10,704 nt of DNA. It comes from Candidatus Omnitrophota bacterium. GTDB taxonomy: Bacteria > Omnitrophota > Gorgyraeia > Gorgyraeales > Gorgyraeaceae. The position numbers and the translations under genes were made by a program. Location: assembly GCA_026387215.1 (NCBI GenBank), contig JAPLMC010000020.1, positions 1 through 10,704 on the forward strand, read 5' to 3'. The notes beneath the pieces are model-generated. The model made no database searches. It was given only the letters and a program-made list of their open reading frames with translations, and was not told where the DNA came from. Shown here piece after piece: positions 1 through 5,358 of this stretch (its first letter is position 1; the number at the start of each line of letters is the position of its first letter).

Positions 1-1
1 T

Positions 2-115
2 GATATCAAGTGCGTCAGTAAAAGTATATTCAACAGCTCCGGCCTAAACATAGCTATAATAGGGGAATTCACAGATAAAGAGCAGAAAGAAATAGAAAAA
101 GAGCTCGTGTTATAA
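2..115 (+). CDS. C-terminal end of a probable M16-family zinc peptidase (partial)
   Basis: This is the last 37 codons of a gene that begins before the window; the stop is TAA at 113-115. The readable tail begins DIKCVSKSIFNSSGLN, continues IAIIGEF, and ends in a charged stretch KEQKEIEKELVL. A helix followed by 'x-N-S-S-G-L-N-I-A-I-I-G' resembles the usual end of M16 (insulinase/processing-peptidase-like) subunits, where a helix leads into a strand of the type 'NLTLAVIGP' near the C-terminus. The zinc-binding HxxEH motif would lie far upstream and cannot be seen, so the family call rests on this one short similarity. It is followed after 62 bases by rpe on the same strand. Confidence 0.45.
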   Translation, partial: DIKCVSKSIFNSSGLNIAIIGEFTDKEQKEIEKELVL

Positions 116-133
116 AATTCGGAACTCGAATTT
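115..133. repeat. Small inverted repeat between the M16-like gene and rpe
   Basis: The arms AAATTCG (115-121) and CGAATTT (127-133) are perfect 7-bp complements around the loop GAACT. The first arm begins on the last base of the preceding stop codon. There is no T-run right after it, so it is not a convincing terminator. It is the weakest of the junction hairpins in this window. Downstream, at about 146-164, TTCAAG occurs twice in a short AT-rich stretch. Confidence 0.5.
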
Positions 134-177
134 ATTCTGGATTTCAAGTTTAGTATTCAAGATTTAGAGGAGACGCA

Positions 178-885
178 ATGAAAAGAGATATTTTAGTTGC
201 CCCAAGCCTATTATCAGCTGATTTTACAAATCTTAAAGATGAGATAAAAAAGATTGAAAATTCAGGAGCTGATATGATACATATTGATGTAATGGACGGC
301 AATTTTGTTCCGAATATTACAATAGGGCCTTTGATAGTTGAGGCTGTAAGGAGATGCACTAAAATGATTTTAGATGTGCATTTAATGATAGAGGCGCCTC
401 ATAAATTTATTAAAGATTTTGCAGAAGCTGGAAGCGATATTATAACTATTCATGCTGAAGCATATGACAGAGGGCAGAGAGTAGGGGGCGTAGAGCTAAG
501 TAAAGGCATGTCTAAAACTACTGATAAGATAGATGAGGCGGTCGTAAAAAAAGTGCTGGCGCAAATCAGGTCTTTTGGGAAAAAGGCAGGAATATCTTTA
601 AACCCTTATTCGTCTTTATGCATAGAGGGCGTACTTAAAGATGTTGATATGGTTTTATTTATGTCAGTACATCCTGGATTCGGAGGCCAGAGTTTCATAG
701 AAAGCGTATTGCCAAAAATAAAAGCCTTGAAGAAAATTTATTCCGGAAATATAGAAGTAGACGGCGGTATAAATGACAAGAATGCTAGATTAGTTATTGA
801 TGCAGGCGCGAATATATTGGTGGCAGGAACGTATTTTTTTGGTGCAAAAGATAAAAAAGAAGCTGTGAAAAAATTGCGTGGTTAA
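178..885 (+). CDS. rpe: Ribulose-phosphate 3-epimerase
   Basis: It interconverts D-ribulose 5-phosphate and D-xylulose 5-phosphate in the cytoplasm (pentose phosphate pathway). The 235-residue protein shows the (beta/alpha)8-barrel landmarks of the family: SLLSADF near residue 10, HIDVMDGNFVPN (metal ligands His35 and Asp37, catalytic Asp37 region), DVHLMI with His68, SLNP, VHPGFGGQSF for phosphate/lid binding, and VDGGIN with the second catalytic Asp at 195. The start is set by GAGGAG (about 168-173), well spaced from the ATG at 178. Typical family length is near 220. The excess lies after HAEA, where a charged segment including GVELSKGMSKTTDK sits before the helix leading to SLNP. All expected metal ligands are present, so activity is likely. 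It is followed after 70 bases by a phosphohexomutase gene, with a 40-bp palindrome between them. Confidence 0.96.
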   Translation: MKRDILVAPSLLSADFTNLKDEIKKIENSGADMIHIDVMDGNFVPNITIGPLIVEAVRRCTKMILDVHLMIEAPHKFIKDFAEAGSDIITIHAEAYDRGQRVGGVELSKGMSKTTDKIDEAVVKKVLAQIRSFGKKAGISLNPYSSLCIEGVLKDVDMVLFMSVHPGFGGQSFIESVLPKIKALKKIYSGNIEVDGGINDKNARLVIDAGANILVAGTYFFGAKDKKEAVKKLRG

Positions 886-893
886 AACCTCTC

Positions 894-933
894 CCGTTCC
901 CAGAACGGGATAATTATCCCGTTCTGGGAACGG
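894..933. repeat. Perfect 40-bp palindrome between rpe and the phosphohexomutase gene
   Basis: Bases 894-913 are exactly the reverse complement of 914-933: two 20-bp arms with no spacer and no mismatch, starting CCGTTCCCAG and ending CTGGGAACGG. As RNA it would form a long hairpin with a few central AT bases as the loop. No T-run follows, so it does not look like a standard intrinsic terminator. The ribosome site of the next gene begins about 10 bases after it. It could be a transcript-stabilising or processing stem, a protein-binding palindrome, or a small mobile palindrome. Confidence 0.9.
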
Positions 934-955
934 ATTGATAAGAAAGGATAACAAG

Positions 956-2362
956 ATGGGTATTAAATTCGGAACAGACGGTTGGCGGGCAATCATATCA
1001 CAGGATTTTACATTCGAAAATTTAAGGATAGCTTCGCAAGCAGTCGCAGACTATTTTAAAGCGAAAGACGCGGTTTTTGTGATCGGCTATGATTGGAGAT
1101 TTTTATCCGAAAAATACGCTGAGCTTGCGGCAGAGGTTCTTGCGGCTAATGGGATCAAGGTTTTGCTCTCAGATAAAGCTGTTCCAACGCCTCTGGTAAG
1201 TTTTGCCATAAAAAATAAAAAATTATCAGGCGGTCTGATGTTGACGGCAAGCCATAATCCTCCGTATTATAATGGCCTGAAAATAAAAGCGTCTTACGCA
1301 GGAACTGCTGACGAAGGAATTACAAAGTCAGTGGAAGCGCTGTTGGCTAAAAATCCCGTGCAGTCCGTGGAATTTAAAAAAGGCGTAGAATCAGGCATGA
1401 TAGAGCTTACAGATTTGAAAAAAGACTACATGAAATTCGTGAGGTCTTATGTCGATCTCAAGCATTTAAAAAATGCAAAAGTTAACGTGTTGGTTGATTG
1501 CATGCATGGCGTAGGAGATGGTTATATTTCTGAGATACTTAAAGGCACAAAAATAAAAATTACCCAGATGAGGACAGGAAGAGATGCTTTGTTCGGAGGA
1601 GTAAATCCCGAGCCTATTCCAAAAAATCTAGAGGCAACTTTTTCGGCAATGAAAGATAAAAAAGCAAAATATGATATTTGCATAGTAAATGATGGGGACG
1701 CAGATAGGATAGGCGCAGTTATACCTGGCGGAAAATTTATGGGAGCGGGCCAGATAATGGCGCTTTTATTGCTCCACTTTATAGAAGATAGGCATTGGAA
1801 AGGCGGAGTGGTGAAAACAATTTCCAATACCACTCTCATAGACCTTATCGCTAAAAAATACAATCTAAAGCTTTATGAAACTCCTGTAGGATTTAAGTAT
1901 ATCTGCAGGCTTATGCTGGACGAAGATATCCTTATCGGCGGAGAAGAGTCGGGTGGTATAGGAGTAAAAAATTATATGCCTGAAAGAGATGGCATGCTTC
2001 TCGGCACGCTGCTTGTGGAAATGATGGCGCATAGAAAAAAAGGAATACTGGAAATATTAAAGGATGTTGAAAAAGAATACGGCGCATTTCATTATCGCAG
2101 GATAGACATGGATTATCCCGATGAGAAAAAGAAAAAATTGATGGAACTATTAAAAACTAATCCGCCAAAAAATATTTGCGGAAAAAATGTAAAAGAAACA
2201 AAGTCTTCTGATGGTAATAAATTTATAATGGAAGATAACAGCTGGTTGATTTTGAGGTTATCAGGAACTGAACCAATTTTAAGGATATACGCAGAAGCCC
2301 CCAGCGAAAAGATAGCTAGCTCATACCTAGATTTCGGCAAAAACCTAGCATTAAGCATGTAG
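956..2362 (+). CDS. Phosphoglucomutase/phosphomannomutase family protein (alpha-D-phosphohexomutase)
   Basis: It moves phosphate between C6 and C1 of a hexose phosphate, feeding glycogen, cell-wall or sugar-nucleotide synthesis; exact substrate is not readable. All four family signatures are present in order: FGTDGWR at residues 5-11, TASHNP at 97-102 with phosphoserine Ser99, the magnesium loop DGDADR at 246-251, sugar-binding GGEESGG from 328, and the phosphate-binding RLSGTEP at 434-440. Length is 468 residues, normal for the family. I chose ATG at 956 because AAAGGA lies about 8 bases upstream and the conserved N-terminus then begins at once; an in-frame TTG at 935 would add seven residues overlapping that ribosome site. 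The FGTDGWR opening is closer to phosphogluco/phosphomannomutases than to a typical GlmM (FGTDGIRG), so GlmM is a less likely alternative. Confidence 0.93.
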   Translation: MGIKFGTDGWRAIISQDFTFENLRIASQAVADYFKAKDAVFVIGYDWRFLSEKYAELAAEVLAANGIKVLLSDKAVPTPLVSFAIKNKKLSGGLMLTASHNPPYYNGLKIKASYAGTADEGITKSVEALLAKNPVQSVEFKKGVESGMIELTDLKKDYMKFVRSYVDLKHLKNAKVNVLVDCMHGVGDGYISEILKGTKIKITQMRTGRDALFGGVNPEPIPKNLEATFSAMKDKKAKYDICIVNDGDADRIGAVIPGGKFMGAGQIMALLLLHFIEDRHWKGGVVKTISNTTLIDLIAKKYNLKLYETPVGFKYICRLMLDEDILIGGEESGGIGVKNYMPERDGMLLGTLLVEMMAHRKKGILEILKDVEKEYGAFHYRRIDMDYPDEKKKKLMELLKTNPPKNICGKNVKETKSSDGNKFIMEDNSWLILRLSGTEPILRIYAEAPSEKIASSYLDFGKNLALSM

Positions 2363-2400
2363 AAACTTGACAATCTTACAATGACGGTTTTGTCAAGTTT
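2363..2400 (-). repeat. 38-bp dispersed palindromic repeat, copy R1 (inverted orientation)
   Basis: It begins on the base after the phosphohexomutase stop codon. Perfect 11-bp arms AAACTTGACAA (2363-2373) and TTGTCAAGTTT (2390-2400) enclose a 16-base centre. Its reverse complement aligns without gaps to the repeats at 4210-4247 (33 of 38 identical by eye) and 7320-7357 (31 of 38). Five T residues (2398-2402) end the second arm, so this copy could also act as a weak, AT-rich terminator between the mutase gene and lepA. Confidence 0.85.
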
Positions 2401-2414
2401 TTGCAATATGAATA

Positions 2415-4208
2415 ATGGATAAAAATAAGATTAGAAATTTTTGTATTATCGCGCATATAGACCATGGCAAGTCCACGCTTGCCGATAGGTTACTTCAGCT
2501 TACAGATACGGTCAACAAAAGACAGTTTAGAGATCAGCTTCTGGACGATATGGATCTGGAGCGGGAACGCGGCATTACTATTAAAGCAAGCGCTGTCAGG
2601 ATGTCTTATAAGGCGGCCAGCGGAGATATCTATGAGTTGAATCTTATTGATACGCCTGGGCATGTTGATTTTAGCTATGAGGTTTCAAAATCTTTATCAG
2701 CTTGCGAAGGCGCAGTCCTTCTTGTAGACGCAGCTCAAGGCGTGCAGGCTCAGACAGTTGCAAATCTGCAGCATGCGCTTGACAAGAAACTCACAATAAT
2801 TCCTGTAATAAATAAGATTGACCTGCAGAATGCAGACCCTGAAAGAGTTAAGAATGAGATAAAAGGCATTTTGAGCGTTGAAGACCATGAAATAATACTT
2901 GTAAGCGCTAAGGAAGGCACTGGAATAGGAGAACTTCTTGAAAGAATAATAAAAGACGTGCCTCCGCCAAGCGGTAGTGAAAATGAAACACTTCAAGCGT
3001 TGTTGTTTGATTCAGCGTATGATACTTATAGGGGTGTAATAGTTTACGTAAGGGTCGTAAATGGCGTAATTAGAAGAGGCATGAACATACTTATGATGGC
3101 CAGCTCTAAAAAATATGAGGTTCAGGATGTAGGCATATTCAGGCCTCAAATGGAACCTGTGGATAGCCTTTCGTGTGGAGAGGTTGGTTATGCTATCTGT
3201 CAGATAAAAGAAGCCAAAGATGTAAAAAATGGAGATACTATAACTGATGCCAAGCGCCCGGCAGATAAGCCTTTAATTGGCTATAAACAGTTAAAACCAA
3301 TGGTGTTTTGCGGCATCTATCCTGTCAATGCAAAGGATTTCGATTTTCTTAAAAACGCTATTGAAAAATTAGAATTAAGTGATTCCTCGTTTGTATATGA
3401 GTCTGAAAATTCCCAGTCATTAGGTTTTGGGTACAGAGCTGGTTTTCTGGGACTTTTGCATATGGAAATCGCCCAGGAAAGATTGGAAAGAGAATACGAT
3501 CTAAATCTTGTCATTACTACGCCGAGCGTTGTTTACAAAGTTAAGGACAGAAAAGGGAAGGTTGTAGAAGTTGATAACCCCAGTAAATTACCTGAGCCTC
3601 AAAATATAGTTGAGATTTCAGAACCATTCGCCATTACTTATATAATGGTACCGCATGATACGTTGAGCATGGTTATTGAATTTGCAAAATCAAGGCGCGG
3701 AGAATATAAATCAACGGAGTATATTTCTCAGGACAAGATAAAGCTTACTTTTCAGATGCCGCTATCAGAACTTATAGTTGATTTTTACGACAAAATAAAA
3801 TCAATGACGAGAGGATATGGCTCTCTGGATTACGAGATAAGCGAATACAGGCCGGGGAGGCTTGTGAAGCTAGATATATTAATAAATGGCGAGCCGTGCG
3901 ATGCGCTTTCATCAATTGTCCACAAAGAAAAATCTCAATATAGAGGCAGAGTGCTGGCAGAGAAACTCAGAGAGCTTATTCCAAGGCAGATGTTCGAAGT
4001 TGCAATACAGGCGACTATAGGCAATAACGTGGTGGCGAGGGAAACTGTCAGAGCGATGAGTAAAAATGTAACTGCAAAATGTTACGGCGGAGATATTTCC
4101 AGAAAACGTAAACTCTGGGAAAAACAAAAAGAGGGGAAAAAAAGGATGAAGCAGTTCGGCAAGGTACAGATACCGCAAGAAGCATTTCTAGCAGTTTTAA
4201 AAATCTAA
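2415..4208 (+). CDS. lepA: Elongation factor 4, back-translocating GTPase LepA
   Basis: LepA is a ribosome-associated translational GTPase, reported to assist translation under stress and 30S assembly. The 597-residue protein matches the usual length of about 600. GTPase motifs run in order: G1 AHIDHGKST at 13-21, G2 in RERGITIKA near 55, G3 DTPGHVDF near 80, G4 NKID near 134, and G5 SAKEG near 160. EF-G-like domains II, III and V follow (for example GFGYRAGFLGLLHMEI), and the LepA-specific C-terminal domain ends RKRKLWEKQKEGKKRMK. The start is the ATG at 2415, which puts NFCIIAHIDHGKST in the expected place; no good Shine-Dalgarno sequence precedes it, only an AT-rich stretch after repeat R1. 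It lies 52 bases after the mutase gene and 61 before lepB, an order consistent with the frequent lepA-lepB pairing in bacteria. Confidence 0.97.
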   Translation: MDKNKIRNFCIIAHIDHGKSTLADRLLQLTDTVNKRQFRDQLLDDMDLERERGITIKASAVRMSYKAASGDIYELNLIDTPGHVDFSYEVSKSLSACEGAVLLVDAAQGVQAQTVANLQHALDKKLTIIPVINKIDLQNADPERVKNEIKGILSVEDHEIILVSAKEGTGIGELLERIIKDVPPPSGSENETLQALLFDSAYDTYRGVIVYVRVVNGVIRRGMNILMMASSKKYEVQDVGIFRPQMEPVDSLSCGEVGYAICQIKEAKDVKNGDTITDAKRPADKPLIGYKQLKPMVFCGIYPVNAKDFDFLKNAIEKLELSDSSFVYESENSQSLGFGYRAGFLGLLHMEIAQERLEREYDLNLVITTPSVVYKVKDRKGKVVEVDNPSKLPEPQNIVEISEPFAITYIMVPHDTLSMVIEFAKSRRGEYKSTEYISQDKIKLTFQMPLSELIVDFYDKIKSMTRGYGSLDYEISEYRPGRLVKLDILINGEPCDALSSIVHKEKSQYRGRVLAEKLRELIPRQMFEVAIQATIGNNVVARETVRAMSKNVTAKCYGGDISRKRKLWEKQKEGKKRMKQFGKVQIPQEAFLAVLKI

Positions 4209-4209
4209 T

Positions 4210-4247
4210 AAACTTTACAAAAGCGACATTGTTAGTTTGTCAAGTTT
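4210..4247 (+). repeat. 38-bp dispersed palindromic repeat, copy R2
   Basis: It lies two bases after the lepA stop and before the lepB ribosome site. Outer arms AAACTTTACA and TGTCAAGTTT are complementary at 9 of 10 positions; the centre reads GCGACATTGT. It aligns without gaps to R3 (31 of 38) in the same orientation and to inverted R1 (33 of 38). No T-run follows (TTTATGGGAG), so this copy is not a terminator. Confidence 0.85.
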
Positions 4248-4269
4248 ATGGGAGGGAGAAAGGGGTAAT

Positions 4270-4812
4270 ATGAACGATAAGATGCGTTATTTAATGAAGG
4301 AATGGGTAGAGCCGATAATTATAGCTGTGATACTTGCATTGATAATAAGGACGTTTGTGGTCCAGGCTTTTAAAATACCCACGGGTTCCATGAGGACTAC
4401 TTTAATTGAAGGCGACAGAATACTGGTGAACAAATTTATATACAGGTTTACACAGCCAAAAAGAGGGGATGTGATTGTGTTCATATCTCCAGAAGATAAG
4501 AAGAAGGATTTTATAAAAAGACTAGTCGGATTGCCAGGAGAAACTATTCAAATTTCAAATGGCGCTATATTGGTCAATAACAAGCCTGTGGAAGAGAACT
4601 CTGTATTGAGAAAGCAGAAATATTATAACAGGGGAGATTTTGGAATAGAAGACCAAAGTGTTACTGTTCCAAATGATGCCTATTATGCGCTTGGAGATAA
4701 TAGTATTTCCAGTAGAGACTCTAGATACTGGGGGTTTATGCCTAAAAAGTATTTATTGGGCAAGGCGTTTTTAATATATTGGCCTCCTAATAGAATAAGG
4801 ATAATAAAGTAG
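4270..4812 (+). CDS. lepB: Signal peptidase I
   Basis: This membrane-anchored serine protease removes signal peptides from Sec- and Tat-exported proteins on the outer face of the cytoplasmic membrane. From the ATG at 4270 the protein is 180 residues, typical of the short bacterial type. One membrane helix spans about residues 13-34 (VEPIIIAVILALIIRTFVV). Box B is PTGSMRTTL with nucleophile Ser40, box C contains RGDVIVF, box D is KRLVGLPGE with general-base Lys83, and box E is ALGDNSISSRDSRYWGF. The start is favoured by the purine-rich GGGAGGGAGAAAGGGG just upstream; an in-frame TTG at 4237 falls inside repeat R2 and ahead of this ribosome site, so it is rejected. It probably shares a transcript with lepA and may process the exported lipoprotein-rich proteome only indirectly, since lipoproteins need LspA. 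Confidence 0.95.
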   Translation: MNDKMRYLMKEWVEPIIIAVILALIIRTFVVQAFKIPTGSMRTTLIEGDRILVNKFIYRFTQPKRGDVIVFISPEDKKKDFIKRLVGLPGETIQISNGAILVNNKPVEENSVLRKQKYYNRGDFGIEDQSVTVPNDAYYALGDNSISSRDSRYWGFMPKKYLLGKAFLIYWPPNRIRIIK

Positions 4813-4823
4813 TCATATTGCGC

Positions 4824-4851
4824 TTGACTAGGGTTAGAAAAATGTTATAAT
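4824..4851 (+). promoter_or_regulatory. Strong sigma70-type promoter (extended -10) for the lipoprotein gene
   Basis: The -35 box is TTGACT (4824-4829), the spacer is 16 bases, and the -10 box is a perfect TATAAT (4846-4851) preceded by TG at 4843-4844, giving the extended form TGTTATAAT. A transcript would start near 4858 and have a leader of about 80 bases before the ATG at 4938. It begins just 11 bases after the lepB stop. Confidence 0.85.
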
Positions 4852-4863
4852 TACTAACATAGT

Positions 4864-4898
4864 TCCTCGCCGCATATCTGCTGTACCAGAGCGGCTCG
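4864..4898 (+). other. Structured element in the lipoprotein mRNA leader
   Basis: GCCGC (about 4869-4873) can pair with GCGGC (about 4891-4895), and inside it TCTG pairs with CAGA around the loop CTGTAC, with ATA bulged on one side. The result is a roughly 9-bp stem in the 5' leader. I do not recognise a riboswitch class. It may be a stability stem or a copy of a repeat not otherwise present here. Confidence 0.4.
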
Positions 4899-4903
4899 GG
4901 ATC

Positions 4904-4924
4904 AAATTTTGTTTCACAAAATTT
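4904..4924. repeat. Inverted repeat just upstream of the lipoprotein ribosome site
   Basis: Perfect 9-bp arms AAATTTTGT (4904-4912) and ACAAAATTT (4916-4924) enclose TTC. The stem ends next to the ribosome site AAGGAG (4925-4930), so if folded in mRNA it would present, or border, that site rather than bury it. Confidence 0.75.
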
Positions 4925-4937
4925 AAGGAGACGTAAA

Positions 4938-5240
4938 ATGAAAAAATATACAGCATTAGCGTTATTGTTATTATTGGTCATTGCTGTGGGTTGCACTAGC
5001 ACCCAAAAAGGCGCAGGAATTGGTACTTTGATAGGCGCGGGAGCAGGCGCTATAATAGGCCATCAGTCAGGACATGATGCTGAAGGCGCTTTGATAGGCG
5101 GCGCTGCTGGTGCGGCAGGCGGAGGCTTGATTGGCAACTCAATGGATGCCAAATTTTGCCCTGTTTGCGGAAAACAGTTCGGATCAGATGTTCAATATTG
5201 TCCGGCAGATGGAACAGAGTTAAAAGTTATACAGAAATAG
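4938..5240 (+). CDS. Glycine-zipper lipoprotein with C-terminal zinc-ribbon-like motif
   Basis: This is a small exported lipoprotein of 100 residues. Residues 1-18 form a lipoprotein signal peptide (MKKYTALALLLLLVIAVG) with lipobox A-V-G-C; Cys19 should be lipidated. The +2 residue is Thr, so retention by an inner-membrane Asp signal is not expected. Residues 25-66 are a glycine zipper (GAGIGTLIGAGAGAIIG, a His/Asp-containing break, then GALIGGAAGAAGGGLIG), as in SlyB-like outer-membrane lipoproteins that form paired transmembrane-like helices. Residues 73-95 carry CPVCG, then 10 residues, then CPADGTEL: a zinc-ribbon-like knuckle pair in which the expected fourth Cys is Asp91. The start has a strong AAGGAG site 7 bases upstream. 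It stands alone between its own promoter and terminator. The partner and exact role are unknown. Confidence 0.85.
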   Translation: MKKYTALALLLLLVIAVGCTSTQKGAGIGTLIGAGAGAIIGHQSGHDAEGALIGGAAGAAGGGLIGNSMDAKFCPVCGKQFGSDVQYCPADGTELKVIQK

Positions 5241-5268
5241 TAAAACATATATATTCTGTTGTTTACTT

Positions 5269-5309
5269 AACCGTGTAGGTTGCCTTTTGACAACCTACAC
5301 GGTTTTTTT
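5269..5309 (+). terminator. Rho-independent terminator after the lipoprotein gene
   Basis: A perfect 14-bp stem, AACCGTGTAGGTTG (5269-5282) with CAACCTACACGGTT (5291-5304), encloses the 8-base loop CCTTTTGA and runs into seven T residues (5303-5309). This is the only junction hairpin in the window with the full shape of an intrinsic terminator. Its arm resembles the hairpin inside cooC at 13 of 16 positions when the two loop-side bases CC are included. Confidence 0.93.
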
Positions 5310-5319
5310 ATTTATCTTA

Positions 5320-5348
5320 TTGACCAGGCATTGAGTGCGTGTTAAAAT
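5320..5348 (+). promoter_or_regulatory. Promoter for the acsV-led operon, predicting a (near-)leaderless mRNA
   Basis: The -35 box is TTGACC (5320-5325), the spacer is 17 bases, and the -10 box is TAAAAT (5343-5348) with TG at 5340-5341 giving an extended -10. Only 10 bases separate the -10 box from the acsV ATG at 5359, so the transcript should begin at or within a few bases of the start codon. That agrees with the lack of a Shine-Dalgarno sequence there. Confidence 0.75.
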
Positions 5349-5358
5349 TTAACTTACT

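Noticed and set aside
935..955. Upstream TTG start for the phosphohexomutase
   Set aside because: It would include the AAAGGA ribosome site in the coding region; family proteins begin at the later ATG.
1522..1863. 113-codon open frame on the minus strand
   Set aside because: It lies inside the phosphohexomutase gene, across its magnesium-binding loop; no independent support.
4237..4269. Upstream TTG start for lepB
   Set aside because: It lies in repeat R2 and ahead of the purine-rich ribosome site; the added residues do not resemble signal peptidases.
4787..5002. 71-codon minus-strand open frame covering the lepB-lipoprotein gap
   Set aside because: It overlaps the strong + strand promoter, leader and signal peptide region, and has no ribosome site or family resemblance that I trust.
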